A stretch of 64,000 bases of DNA from Bog-756 sp963710495 (GCA_963710495.1 CAVQAI010000012.1:558001-622000), one strand, 5' to 3'; numbered from the stretch's first letter, positions 34,701-42,652 are shown. The notes: generated by a model from the sequence alone, not told the origin. Program-made: numbers and translations.

Positions 34701-34801
34701 AGACCGCGCCGAAGGTGGCGGTGGGCACGGAGTCCGGAGCCGCCGCCACGTCGGGTGGGTCACGGCCCGACTCGATGCCGGGGGCCGACGAGCCAGGGTG
34801 A
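31757..34801 (+). CDS. topA: DNA topoisomerase I
   Basis: A 1014-residue type IA topoisomerase. The Toprim domain has LVIVESPAKAKTI and ASDEDREGESIAWHL; the active-site Tyr is in WITYMRTDS near residue 360; domain IV motifs include LSAGRVQSVATRMVVERE and ELGVGRPSTYASVIATI. Instead of zinc fingers there are several GRFGPY-type Topo_C repeats (IVARVGRYGPYLQRG, VRAGRFGPYVQLG, IVAHNGRFGPYLKRG, VVKDGRFGPYVTDG) and then a Lys/Ala-rich tail of ~80 residues, as in other actinobacteria. A TTGACA lies ~43 nt before the ATG but no matching -10 is clear. It overlaps tmk by 4 nt (GTGA). Confidence 0.97.
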   Translation: MASTDVTPTSTDEGTPTGARGGGPRPGNGAKPLVIVESPAKAKTIAGLLGSEYVVESSIGHIRDLPRRADEVPAAYKGEAWSRLGVDVDNGFKPLYVISADKKSQVAKLKQLVKQASEVYLASDEDREGESIAWHLLEVLAPRVPVKRMVFHEITRPAIERAVNEWRDLDRRLVDAQEARRILDRLYGYEVSPVLWKKIMPRLSAGRVQSVATRMVVERERSRMAFRPAGWWGIDATFTTAAGVAQATPGAQGFPNSFTASLAAVDGVPLASGRDFGQTGTITSPGSVVVLDEEEARSLAGDLEGVPFSVKSLTEKPFRRSPAAPFMTSTLQQEAGRKLRFSSRRAMQVAQRLYEDGWITYMRTDSTTLSDEALRAARAQASTLYGSAYVPDQPRRYERKVKNAQEAHEAIRPAGDSFRTPDAAARSLSGDELRLYDLIWKRTVASQMNDATGTSAQVRLVGTSTGGGDRAGRQAEFSASGKVIQFPGFLRAYVEGEDDPEAELADREVHLPPMAEGDPVSVSDLEPGSHTTQPPARFTEASLVKAMEELGVGRPSTYASVIATILDRGYVWKKGTALVPSFTAFAVVGLLERYFSDLVDYGFTASMEDDLDAIASGSEESLPWLTRFYFGDGAGNGAGADGGEPGPGSAGDGQGLGLKREVSTYLGEIDAREINSIPIGTGSDGREIVARVGRYGPYLQRGEDRVSVPEDLAPDELTVERAEELLDAPSSDRVLGEDPETGLPVQVRAGRFGPYVQLGELVEGGPKPRTSSLFATMSPSTLTVEEALDLLRIPRPVGTDPATGEEIVAHNGRFGPYLKRGAETRSLLTEDQILTVGLDEALGLFAQPKTRGRNAKGPLRQLGADPNTGRPMVVKDGRFGPYVTDGTTNASLRRGDEVENLTDERAAELLAERRAAGPAGGKRAAKKAGAKKAGAKKAGAKKAGAKKAPSKRAAAKKSGTTKAAANKARAATAPAKKIGAAKTAPKVAVGTESGAAATSGGSRPDSMPGADEPG
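34531..34600 (+). repeat. 15-bp tandem repeat encoding the AKKAG tail of TopA
   Basis: About 4.6 copies of a 15-bp unit (GAAGAAGGCGGGGGC and close variants) encode repeated Lys-Lys-Ala-Gly-Ala in the basic C-terminal tail of topoisomerase I. Copy number could vary by slippage. Confidence 0.85.
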
Positions 34802-35430
34802 CCAGCCGGGAACGGGGCCGTCTGATCGCGCTCGAAGGGATCGACGGGTGCGGTAAGTCCACCCAGGCCCGACGACTGGCCGATCGGCTCGGCGCTCTCC
34901 TCACGTTCGAGCCGGGTGCCACCGAGCTCGGGGTATCGCTCCGCCGCTTGCTGCTCGACACCGCCGGGAGCCCGGTGTCCGAACGGGCCGAGGCGTTGTT
35001 GATGGCGGCCGACCGAGCCCAGCACGTGACCGAAGTCATGGTCCCGGCCCTGGACGCCGGGACCTGGGTGGTGACCGACCGCTACGCCGCCTCGACCCTC
35101 GCCTACCAGGGCTACGGGCGCGGGCTTGGCCTCGATCGACTGGAGCGACTGGTCCAGTGGGCTACCGGGGGGCTCGCTCCCGACCTGACCCTGCTCATCG
35201 ACGTCCCCGTAGCGCTGGCCGCGGGCCGGCGACGCGGCTCTCTCGACCGGCTCGAGCGCCAGGGCGGCGGGTTCCAACAGCGGGTGGCCGACGGGTACCG
35301 TCAGCTGGCGGCCGAGGCCGCCACGCCCTGGCGTGTGGTCGACGGCTCGGGGACGGCCGATGATGTGGCGGCCTCGGTCTGGTCGAGCGTCGCCGCCGTG
35401 TTCGGCCAGGTGCCGGACCATGGCGACTAG
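34798..35430 (+). CDS. tmk: Thymidylate kinase
   Basis: A 210-residue dTMP kinase. P-loop LEGIDGCGKSTQARRLADRL, the TMP-binding Arg segment TFEPGATELG, VVTDRYAASTLAYQGYGRGL and a LID region (RRRGSLDRLERQGGGFQQRV) are all present. It makes dTDP for DNA synthesis. The GTG start overlaps the topA stop (GTGA), and holB overlaps its end, so topA-tmk-holB are one translationally coupled replication operon. Confidence 0.95.
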   Translation: MTSRERGRLIALEGIDGCGKSTQARRLADRLGALLTFEPGATELGVSLRRLLLDTAGSPVSERAEALLMAADRAQHVTEVMVPALDAGTWVVTDRYAASTLAYQGYGRGLGLDRLERLVQWATGGLAPDLTLLIDVPVALAAGRRRGSLDRLERQGGGFQQRVADGYRQLAAEAATPWRVVDGSGTADDVAASVWSSVAAVFGQVPDHGD

Positions 35431-36571
35431 CCCCGTCCCACCCGAGGGCACCGATGACCTCGGACCCCCGGCCGAATCGGTGCCCTCCCCGGCCCTCTTC
35501 GCCGAGGTCGTGGGACAGGAGCGCGCCGTGGCCCAGTTGTCGGCCGCCGCCCGCCGGCCGGTCCACGCCTACCTCCTGCACGGGCCGCCCGGCTCGGGCA
35601 AGCGGGCCGCGGCCCGGGCTCTCGCCGCCGCCCTGCTCTGCCCGCGGGGCGGGTGCGGCACCTGCAACGTGTGCCGACGGGCACTGGCAGGTTCGCACCC
35701 CGATCTGGTGGTGGTCGAGCGGTCCGGCGCGGCGTTGGACATCGACGAGGCCCGGTCGATCGTGGCCCGCGCCCAGCGCCACCCCTTCGAGGCGGCGCGC
35801 CAGGTGCTGATGATCACCGACCTGCACCTGGCCGAGCGAGCGGTTCCGGCACTGCTGAAGACCGTCGAAGAGCCGCCTCCGGCCACGGTGTTCGTGCTCA
35901 TCGCCGACGACGTCCCGGCCATGTTGGCCACCATCGCCAGCCGCTGCGTGCGGGTCGGCTTCGAACCGGTGCGCGCCGGGGCGATCGTCGAATGGCTCCT
36001 CGGGCACGGAGTCCCCCGTGACCAGGCCGAGTCGGTGGCCCGGGCGTCCGGAGGCCGGCTTGACCGGGCCGAGCTGCTGGTGAGCGACCCCGGCTACCGG
36101 GCCCGCCAGGAGCAGTGGCGCTCGGTGCCCGCTCGCCTGGACGGGACCGGCTCGGCCGCCGCCGTCGTGTCGGCCGAGCTGCTGGCCTCGGCCGACGAAG
36201 CGCTCGAGCCCCTCCGGGCCAGGCACGCCGAGGAGCTGGTGGCCCTGGCCGAGCAGGCCGAGCTGATCGGGACCCGGGGCATCACCGGGCGTCGCCAGGT
36301 GGAGGAGCGCCACAAGCGGGAGGAACGCCGTTGGCGCACCGACGACCTGCGCTTCGGGTTGGCCACACTGGCCGAGGTGTACCGCGATCGGCTGGCCGCC
36401 ACGGTGGCGACCGGGGTCGAGGAGTCCTCCCCGGGCAGCGAGGCCGAAGCCCGCCGGGCGGCGGGTCAGGTGGACGCCATCGGCGAGGCCTCGGTGGCGC
36501 TGGGCCGGAACGCCAACGAGTCCCTGATGATGGAGGCGTTGATGGTCGAGCTGTCGGGCATGACCGGCTGA
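35420..36571 (+). CDS. holB: DNA polymerase III delta' subunit
   Basis: A 383-residue clamp-loader subunit of the AAA+ family. It has FAEVVGQERAVAQL, the P-loop LLHGPPGSGKRAAARALA, a zinc module (CPRGGCGTCNVCRRA) and the sensor-type ITDLHLAERAVPALLKTVEEPPP and SRCVRVGF stretches. The ATG at 35420 is within the last 11 nt of tmk; upstream in-frame sequence is antiparallel noise from tmk. It helps load the sliding clamp. It is the last gene of the core block before the lower-GC accessory segment. Confidence 0.93.
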   Translation: MATSPVPPEGTDDLGPPAESVPSPALFAEVVGQERAVAQLSAAARRPVHAYLLHGPPGSGKRAAARALAAALLCPRGGCGTCNVCRRALAGSHPDLVVVERSGAALDIDEARSIVARAQRHPFEAARQVLMITDLHLAERAVPALLKTVEEPPPATVFVLIADDVPAMLATIASRCVRVGFEPVRAGAIVEWLLGHGVPRDQAESVARASGGRLDRAELLVSDPGYRARQEQWRSVPARLDGTGSAAAVVSAELLASADEALEPLRARHAEELVALAEQAELIGTRGITGRRQVEERHKREERRWRTDDLRFGLATLAEVYRDRLAATVATGVEESSPGSEAEARRAAGQVDAIGEASVALGRNANESLMMEALMVELSGMTG

Positions 36572-36610
36572 ATCGAGCCGCTTGGTCCGGCTCTGGTGAC
36601 GCCCGGAGGC

Positions 36611-36838
36611 TTACCTGTAGGCCCCGAGCCGGGTGACACCGGCTCCGAGGTCGTGGGCGCAGATGCGACCCCGTCCGAAGAAGTGAACGACCAAGGCGCG
36701 ACGAGTGGCGGCGTAGTCCTTCCGTTCCGATCCTCCGTGGATGAGGTTGGCGTGCCAGAACAGGACATCGCCTTTTGGCATGGAAGGAATGAGGCTCGTT
36801 CTCGGCGACCTGGCGCCAGCGATGGCTACACCCGGCAA
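36611..36838 (-). pseudogene. Relic of a phytanoyl-CoA dioxygenase (PhyH)-like gene
   Basis: About 50 recognisable residues remain: KGDVLFWHANLIHGGSERK followed by RRALVVHFF. These are the C-terminal part of a PhyH-type 2-oxoglutarate oxygenase, including the second iron-binding His (IHGGS) and the Arg that holds 2-oxoglutarate. The N-terminal half with the HxD motif cannot be found upstream on the minus strand, and the frame has no proper start, so this is a broken remnant. It lies just downstream of the holB stop in the opposite orientation. Confidence 0.5.
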
Positions 36839-37209
36839 CTACCCATTGGGGCGCTGTCCCAAGAGTCTCAACAGGTAGGACCCAGCCCGTCCGGGCTTGC
36901 CAGAGTGGTGACCGTCCGAACTGTGTCCGGAACGTCCGAATGAGCCTCCAGTGAATCCTTCGGCTCGATTGGGTTCCTCATACTTCGGCACCTTCTTGAG
37001 TCTGACCCGCCTTTTGCGAGACTTGCTACCTTGAGATCCCATGCCTTTATCTTGACCGATGATGACTCGCCTTGTCGCTCGTTGCCAGAGTGCACGCTCC
37101 CGGAGTTCGGGGCGGGTGGCGACCCCCGAGGAAGTGGTTGCGGATCCCAGCTAAGCTGTCCTCGACCGCCATCGCGGTGCCAAGCCCCACCTGAATGAAG
37201 GAGGGGTAC
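36839..37209. other. Gap without a recognisable gene
   Basis: Visibly less GC-rich than the flanking operons. Short frames on both strands have no recognisable domain. A TAAGCT near 37151 could be the -10 for the Fn3 protein at 37210; nothing else stands out. Confidence 0.4.
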
Positions 37210-37998
37210 GTGATCCCAAATCTGGATCAGACAGATCGTGGCTTCATGCCAGTGGGGCGCAACGTTCTCAGGCTGCTCGGACCGGCGTTGCTTGTGGTAA
37301 CCGTCCTGACGGTTGTGGCTAGCGTGCCTGCGGGCGCCGATGCCCCCAGGATCACAAAACCTGGAGCTCCTACAGCCGTTACTGCAACCGCCATCAGTGG
37401 GGGTGCAGCAGTGTCGTGGACGGCACCGGTTTCTGACGGTGGTTCCCCCATCACTGGCTACACGGTGACCGCCTCGCACGGTGGCCAGACCTGTACGACC
37501 ACAGGGGCCACCCTGTGCACGGTCACCGGACTCACCAATGGACGCCGTTACGAGATCAAAGTGCGAGCATCAAACATCAAGGGCGAGGGCCACGCCTCGA
37601 CACGAGTCCAAGTGACGTTGCTTCCGACTGTGTTTTTTCTTTCCGCAGGTGAGCTCTTTTCTGGGACGATTGCCGTGCCCGTTACGTTGAGTCGATCCTC
37701 GTCGAGGACAGTACAGGTTGACTTTGCGACTTCCAACGGCCCAAGTGGTGGGACCTTTGACACGTATTTCATCGGCGACGCCGCCGCGTTCAGCCCGAGC
37801 TCGGGCACGGTCACGTTCGCTCCCGGTCAGACCGCCGCGGCGATCTCGTTCTCCGTCAACACCCCCAATCCCGGTGGCTGTCCGATTGCCATACCCGCGA
37901 ACCATTGCTTCCCCGGACTCACTGTCACACTCTCCACCCCGGTGAACGCGCTGCTCGGTGCGGTGCCATCCACAAACGTGGGCTACGACGGCAGTTAG
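37210..37998 (+). CDS. Exported protein with fibronectin type III and Calx-beta-like domains
   Basis: A 262-residue secreted protein. The N-terminus has a signal peptide or anchor (hydrophobic LLGPALLVVTVLTVVASV, then AGADAP). Next is an Fn3 domain (~50-135: PGAPTAVTATAISGGAAVSW, DGGSPITGYTVTA, GLTNGRRYEIKVRASN), then a Calx-beta-like unit (VPVTLSRSSSRTVQVDFATS ... SGTVTFAPGQTAAAISF). Four cysteines in pairs may form disulfides. The GTG is chosen because AAGGAGG is five nt upstream. The gene is in the lower-GC segment and probably encodes a surface or adhesion protein; the partner is unknown. Confidence 0.8.
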   Translation: MIPNLDQTDRGFMPVGRNVLRLLGPALLVVTVLTVVASVPAGADAPRITKPGAPTAVTATAISGGAAVSWTAPVSDGGSPITGYTVTASHGGQTCTTTGATLCTVTGLTNGRRYEIKVRASNIKGEGHASTRVQVTLLPTVFFLSAGELFSGTIAVPVTLSRSSSRTVQVDFATSNGPSGGTFDTYFIGDAAAFSPSSGTVTFAPGQTAAAISFSVNTPNPGGCPIAIPANHCFPGLTVTLSTPVNALLGAVPSTNVGYDGS

Positions 37999-38079
37999 TT
38001 AGCCGCGATCAGCTTCAAACTTCCCCATGCGGATAGGGCGACTCTGAGCCGGGGATGGGGGGCACGTCTGTCGTGGTCT

Positions 38080-38589
38080 ATGGAAAGCTCTGTGGGCGTG
38101 AGGCGGTCGGCAGTGGGGGTATCGGCCGCAGTCATCTCAGTTGTCCTCCTCGCTAGTGCATGCGGTGGTGGGCCATCAGAGCCTGCGGCTATCCGGCCGA
38201 CGACCTCGACGACGACCAAGACGGTCAATTTGACGATAGAAAAGGTAACGGCTTCTCCCTCGATGGAACTTCAAGATGGTCAGCAAGTGACCATTCGCGT
38301 TCAGGGTTTCAGGCTGGGTGTGCCGGGTATTAAGTTCTTCCTGTCTGAATGCCAGTCACCCTTGCAGGTCAGCCCTCTGGGGTGCGGGAACCAGTTGGCC
38401 TCCCAGCCCTTCGGTCTCACCGACAGCAACGGAGACGGATCGGGATCGGTATCCTTCAGTGTCCAATCAAGTGCCGCAACAAGACCTCTCAGCTCGGCAT
38501 TGGTCCCTTGCGCCGGAACATGCGTGATCGTGGCGACCACGGGAGCCAACGACAACTACGGCTTTGCACCCATCGCCTTCAACGGGTAG
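38080..38589 (+). CDS. Predicted lipoprotein of neocarzinostatin-like (enediyne apoprotein) fold
   Basis: A 169-residue exported protein with a lipobox (LLASAC) after a short basic N-terminus, then a Ser/Thr-rich spacer and an Ig-like beta domain: LQDGQQVTIRVQGFRLGVPG, then FFLSECQ and two cysteine pairs (GCGNQ; PCAGTC), ending DNYGFAPIAF. The arrangement matches the neocarzinostatin-type family (PF00960), whose anchored relatives are common in actinobacteria and are not drug carriers. There is no nearby antibiotic cluster. A GTG at 38095 is an alternative start. Confidence 0.65.
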   Translation: MESSVGVRRSAVGVSAAVISVVLLASACGGGPSEPAAIRPTTSTTTKTVNLTIEKVTASPSMELQDGQQVTIRVQGFRLGVPGIKFFLSECQSPLQVSPLGCGNQLASQPFGLTDSNGDGSGSVSFSVQSSAATRPLSSALVPCAGTCVIVATTGANDNYGFAPIAFNG

Positions 38590-38644
38590 TTACGCCTCGC
38601 CGACCCGGCGTTCGGGGGCAGGGTAGCAAGGTTCCTTGTCGCCG

Positions 38645-39352
38645 ATGACGAGGCAACCGTGTCATCGTTTCCAGATGGGTCCAGATGAGATCGCGAATCG
38701 CCTGGCAGCCCGTGTTCGGCAGCAACTGCAAGCAGACGGCCAGGGACTTCGAGTCGCAATCGACGGCCGGGATGCCGCCGGAAAATCAACGCTCGCCGAT
38801 CGTCTGGCGTCAGCTCTCGCAGAAGGCCACGATGTCATTCGTACGGGAATCGACGGGTGGCACAACCCCGAGGAAGTCCGCTACAGGCGAGGTCGGCTCA
38901 GTCCCGAGGGTTACTACCTGGACTCTTTTGATCTCGATGATCTCCGAAGGGAGCTCCTCGACCCGTTGGGCCCTAGGGGCGACCGTGAATATCGACTTGC
39001 TCGGTTCAACTACCGGACGGGCAGTGGAGTGGACGAAGGGACCAAGCACGCAACCGAGCCGTTCGTGCTGGTCTTCGACGGTGTATTCCTCCTCCGTCCC
39101 GAACTCGTCGATTGTTGGGAGCTATCGGTCTATGTGGAGGTGCCGCCGGAGGTTTCAGCTCAGCGAGGGATCGAAAGGGATTCAACGCTGATGGGCGGAC
39201 GCCGAGAGGCATCGAATCGCTACCTCCGCCGTTACCTCCCGGGACAGGCGTTGTACCACGCGGAGATGTCACCCGGCTCAATCGCCGACGTAGTCGTGGA
39301 CAACTTGGACTTCGAGATTCCCTCGATCACCAAGTTCCCTGATCTGACCTAG
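38645..39352 (+). CDS. Uridine-kinase-like P-loop protein
   Basis: A ~235-residue nucleoside-kinase-like protein with Walker A GRDAAGKSTLADRLASAL, DGWHNPEEVRYRRGRLSPEG, DSFDLDDLRRELLDPLGPRG and a Walker B-like FVLVFDGVFLLRPEL. Proteins of this branch phosphorylate small hydroxyl substrates; the real substrate is not known. The ATG at 38645 is taken; a later ATG at 38675 would start at the conserved MGPDEIANRL and neither has a good ribosome binding site. It lies in the lower-GC accessory segment. Confidence 0.75.
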   Translation: MTRQPCHRFQMGPDEIANRLAARVRQQLQADGQGLRVAIDGRDAAGKSTLADRLASALAEGHDVIRTGIDGWHNPEEVRYRRGRLSPEGYYLDSFDLDDLRRELLDPLGPRGDREYRLARFNYRTGSGVDEGTKHATEPFVLVFDGVFLLRPELVDCWELSVYVEVPPEVSAQRGIERDSTLMGGRREASNRYLRRYLPGQALYHAEMSPGSIADVVVDNLDFEIPSITKFPDLT

Positions 39353-40029
39353 CCCGCAAGTGCCAGTCCCCGGGTACCCGGGGTGTCCCACCTAGCCGCC
39401 GGGTCAGGGGGCACCCCCCTTGGCCCGGTCCACTGGGCCACGTCAGAATGATTGAGTGGACCGACCAGTCGTCGACAGAGGTTGACCGCCGAGTTCAGGC
39501 CCTGGTGGCTGAGCTGGCTTGCAGAGATGAACCCATCGCCGACGCGTACTATCAAGTGCCTCGGCCCAGGGTAGAAGGGAGTCATTCTGATGGCTGACTC
39601 GCCCTTCGACCCAATACCCCCGGACCAGCAACTCTCTCCTGAGGCGCTCCATCAGCGAACTTGAGGAAGGTTCAAGGGCGTCTTCGGACACGAGACCATC
39701 GAACGGGTGCTACTGGACTGCTATGAGAGCCTGCTTCCCAGCCCAGAACCTAGCAGGCCCCGACCGGTCAGGCCGTGGCCTCCCCCTGACCGCCAATCCT
39801 GCCACAGGCACCGCCCTCCTCAATCAGGAACTGACCATGCTGGAAGTGGACGCCCGGGCGCGGCTCGCCCGGCAGAACAAGGCCCAGTCCATCGTTGGTG
39901 TCCGGGTGGTGCTGCCTCTCTCCGCGTGCAGAGCCGCTGGCAGCGTCGCCGGTGGCCCGGGCTGGAGGGGCTCCTCACTCCATGCTCCGTCGGGCTCCCG
40001 TTGTCCACGAACTTCGTCACGGTGGCTCG
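39353..40029. other. Gap with no intact gene
   Basis: Several short frames occur on both strands but none has a recognisable domain or good start. A frame near 39723-39960 (residues ANPATGTALLNQELTMLEVD) is open for ~140 codons without a known match. The base composition and lack of intact genes fit decayed DNA. Confidence 0.35.
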
Positions 40030-40345
40030 GAGCCGCTTCAGGCCCCGGCTGCCACCGGCCGTTATGGGTCGAGGAGGAATCTTCAACTTCTTCACCCACG
40101 GCGACGGCAGCCACGAACTCATCGACTTCCGAGTCCTGGCCTCGGGTCTGACCAAGGTGCATCTCGTCCAGTTTTCTCCGGTGATCACCACCCAACCGGT
40201 CAGCCAGGGCGGCCACAAGGTTCGTCCGTCACCTTCACCGCGACTGGCGGTCGCAACCGATCCCGACCGGCAGTGGCATTCTCAACCGACGGTGGATCGA
40301 ACTGGAGTATCGTCCACGAACTCCGGGTAACGTCCGAGCTTCAAT
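40030..40345 (+). pseudogene. Relic of an exported protein with Ig-like repeats
   Basis: One frame reads FSPVITTQPVSQ near 40170-40205 and then a different frame reads SSVTFTATGG and FSTDGGSNWSIV from about 40220 to 40310. Put together these are the start, middle and end of a bacterial Ig-like repeat of the 'PVITTQP ... GSSVTFTATA ... STDGGSTWS' type. The frame change and the lack of a start, signal peptide or full repeat show that the gene is broken. A possible upstream part (FTHGDGSHELIDFRVLASG) stays in the first frame. Confidence 0.45.
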
Positions 40346-40617
40346 AGGTCGTGTACTCCATAACAACGGCTGGGAGGTCCGATGCCGAGTTCACTGACAC
40401 GCTGGGCATGGCGAAAGCCACTAGCACGATGACGTTGGCTGAGGATGGTTGGAGCACTGGAGTAGGCGCGGGTATCCCACAGGTGCCGGTCAGTGGCAGT
40501 TAGCGATCGGCAAGCACTCGTCCCTCGATAACGCACCCCAATCCCGGCGATCTGGGATATTTAGCCCAGAACCCCCCGGGACCGACACATTGTGGATGGG
40601 GGCGAGGAGCTAGGCGC
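40346..40617. other. Short gap, no gene seen
   Basis: Less GC-rich sequence between the Ig-like relic and the GYD gene; no conserved frame, RNA or hairpin was noticed. Confidence 0.35.
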
Positions 40618-40938
40618 TCAGCCGCCGGGTGCGCGATAGTCGCCCCCGACTTTCACCGCAGCGTCGACTTCTTCCGGGGTCAATAGGACAGTGGTCTTGA
40701 CGTCTATCTTGCCGCTGGCAGCGACAAGCAGAGCGACACCGGCCGCTGTCACATTGTCCGGCAGGTCCATGATCGTAACGACGTCCGTATCGCCGAACGC
40801 GTAGTAGAACGCTTCAAGCTTTCCGCCGACGCTGGAACACGCCTTTTCGACCACGGCCCGACGGGCCGAGCCACCCTCCTTGCGGAGTCCCTGGACCCCA
40901 TCGCCGATATAGGACGCTTGGACGAGGTACTTCGGCAT
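40618..40938 (-). CDS. GYD-domain protein
   Basis: A 106-residue protein of the GYD family (PF08734), a small alpha/beta-barrel-like fold of unknown role. It begins MPKYLVQASYIGDGVQGLRK, continues KLEAFYYAFGDTDVVTIMDL and ends TTVLLTPEEVDAA, the standard order. The ATG at 40938 is chosen because AAGGGAGAA lies upstream and the domain starts there. It has no close neighbour on its strand and lies ~230 nt from the tRNA-Thr. Confidence 0.87.
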   Translation of the reverse strand: MPKYLVQASYIGDGVQGLRKEGGSARRAVVEKACSSVGGKLEAFYYAFGDTDVVTIMDLPDNVTAAGVALLVAASGKIDVKTTVLLTPEEVDAAVKVGGDYRAPGG

Positions 40939-41164
40939 GAGTCGTTCTCCCTTGGTCGCAGACGCCGTGAGTCTGGCACCCCTTTGTGGGTGCGGCAACG
41001 GCCGTGCCGGGTCAGTGCGCTTGGCTGGCTGGCCTAGATAACCCTGGTGGCAATCCGCACGCCCGAATGTGCCGATCATGGGCAGGCAACTGTCGCGAGC
41101 GCGAGCGTGCCCAGGCGGCAACACCCCGCTGAGATCCGAAAAAGAGCCGCAAAAAACACCTGTA

Positions 41165-41240
41165 TGGAGCCTGGGAGGAGAATCGAACTCCTGACCTACG
41201 CATTACGAGTGCGTTGCTCTACCGACTGAGCTACCCAGGC
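41165..41240 (-). tRNA. tRNA-Thr(CGT), CCA encoded
   Basis: On the minus strand the sequence forms a full cloverleaf: acceptor GCCTGGG/CCCAGGC, D arm GCTC/GAGC, anticodon stem ACGCA/TGCGT with loop CTCGTAA, and T arm AGGAG/CTCCT around TTCGATT. The anticodon is CGT (threonine). The discriminator T is followed by CCA in the DNA, unlike the tRNA-Pro in this window. The accessory segment lies on its 3' side. Confidence 0.96.
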
Positions 41241-41505
41241 CTGAGGAACTACGGATTTCTGGGGGAATGCTTACCTCAATCGATTCCCTGACCTCCATGA
41301 GGCTAGGACATGAGGTGCACGGCGATCACGGTGCTGAGGGTATCCGCCGGACCGGACCCTACTGGTCGGTGGACCCCCTCCTGATAGCGCAGCGCAGAGT
41401 GTGCTCAGTGCCCGTTCCCGAACGGGATGGGCCCAGAGCCGGCACCGGCGATCCCACCGGCTGGGAGATGCGTGGTCCCCCCTAGTCCCGGGCATCGATC
41501 GGGTT
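41241..41505. other. Gap between tRNA-Thr and the HIT gene
   Basis: No gene is recognised. It contains the palindrome listed at 41411-41426. The tRNA promoter on the minus strand should lie at the low-coordinate end of this gap; no box was identified with confidence. Confidence 0.35.
41411..41426. other. 16-bp palindrome (CCCGTTC-CC-GAACGGG)
   Basis: Seven-base arms with a two-base centre lie in the gap between tRNA-Thr and the 3' end of the HIT gene. It could be a protein-binding site or part of a terminator; nothing decides. Confidence 0.35.
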
Positions 41506-41994
41506 TCATCTTCCGCCGCTGATTCCGAGTTCGGCTCGAAGAGCTGCGGCTTGGTCCCGCAGTTCCTCCTCCGTGAACACCGGGGATCCGACGACGTGAT
41601 CCCACGGGATCGGTCCGGCGGGGGCGGGGTCGTCCACAAACCGCGGCACGACGTGGGTATGCAGATGGGGCACGGTGTTGCCCAAGGTGAAGTAGTTGAT
41701 CTTCATCGGATCGAACACCGCGGCAACGGCCCGGCCCGCAGCCAGCACCTCCTGCCAGAAGGCGCCCGCTTCCTCGGGGCCGAGCTCGGTCGGCTCCGCC
41801 ACATGGCCATCGCTCCAGACCACGAGGCAGTAGCCGCGGATCCGACTGGATCGGTCCACGTACACCTGGGTCCGGGCGCCGTCGCCAACATGGATCCAAT
41901 GGTCGGAGTCCCCCTGTCCGAGGGCATCGCAGATCACGCAGGACCGGCCTGCGAAGCGGGCGTCCCAGTCTTCCGGCCAGGCCGACGATGCCAC
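41506..41994 (-). CDS. HIT-family hydrolase
   Basis: A 162-residue histidine triad protein. The motif is HLHTHVVPRF, with the nucleophilic His in the middle, preceded by NYFTLGNTVPHLH. An N-terminal CVICDALG pair of cysteines may bind zinc with a later His, as in some HIT proteins. The family hydrolyses or transfers nucleotidyl groups from dinucleotide polyphosphates or AMP conjugates. The start is a GTG. The gene diverges from the Ddn-type gene. Confidence 0.9.
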   Translation of the reverse strand: MASSAWPEDWDARFAGRSCVICDALGQGDSDHWIHVGDGARTQVYVDRSSRIRGYCLVVWSDGHVAEPTELGPEEAGAFWQEVLAAGRAVAAVFDPMKINYFTLGNTVPHLHTHVVPRFVDDPAPAGPIPWDHVVGSPVFTEEELRDQAAALRAELGISGGR

Positions 41995-42189
41995 GACAAT
42001 GATTCAACTATCGATCCTCCCTCGACCGCAATCATCTGCGGCGGGAAGCCGGCACGCCGCGGAACGCGGTCAGCCGCCAGCAAAAGGCAGAACGCAGAAC
42101 GCCGCCAGCCGGACCGGCTGTACGGATCAGGACCGGATCCCGGCAGAATGTGACGGTTGGGTCCGTCTCCGTCGACCGGGAGTTGCGCT

Positions 42190-42606
42190 ATGTCCGAGAT
42201 GAACAGCTTCAACCAACAGATCATCGACGAGTTCCACCAGAACCAGGGGGTCGTCGGTGGACCGTTCGAAGGGGCCCCCGTGGTCCTGCTGACCACGAAG
42301 GGCGCCAAGACCGGGAAGTCGAGGACCAATCCACTGGTGGGACAGACGGGCGACGACGGGACGCTGTATGTCTTCGCCTCGAAGGGGGGTGCCCCGACCA
42401 ATCCCGACTGGTACCACAACCTCGTGGCCCATCCGGAAGTAGGGGTCGAGTTCGGCACCGAGCGTTTCGAGGCAACGGCCGAGCCGGTAACCGGCGAGCT
42501 CCGTGACGAGATCTTCGCCCGCCAGGAGAAGGCGTTTCCGGGCTTCGGCGAGTACCAGCGGAACACGGACCGGGTCATCCCGGTCGTCGCTTTGCGCCGC
42601 CGCTAG
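42190..42606 (+). CDS. Deazaflavin (F420)-dependent nitroreductase family protein (Ddn-like)
   Basis: A 138-residue split-barrel protein of the Ddn/DUF385 family. Characteristic stretches are LLTTKGAKTGKSRTNPL, FASKGGAPTNPDWYHNLVAHPEV and FPGFGEYQRNTDRVIPVVAL. The family binds F420 and reduces quinones or other small substrates; this supports an F420-producing host. The ATG at 42190 is chosen because the family begins MSEMNSFNQQIIDEF-like and GGGAG lies before it; the upstream frame is noise. Confidence 0.9.
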   Translation: MSEMNSFNQQIIDEFHQNQGVVGGPFEGAPVVLLTTKGAKTGKSRTNPLVGQTGDDGTLYVFASKGGAPTNPDWYHNLVAHPEVGVEFGTERFEATAEPVTGELRDEIFARQEKAFPGFGEYQRNTDRVIPVVALRRR

Positions 42607-42652
42607 TCGTTCCCCGCTCCGATCAGCCGCCCATCGCCCTGGTCAGGTTCCG

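Noticed and set aside
36570..36640. A possible att repeat of the tRNA-Thr 3' end at the far edge of the accessory segment
   Set aside because: Reading the sequence after holB by eye, no copy of the tRNA 3' sequence was found, and there is no integrase.
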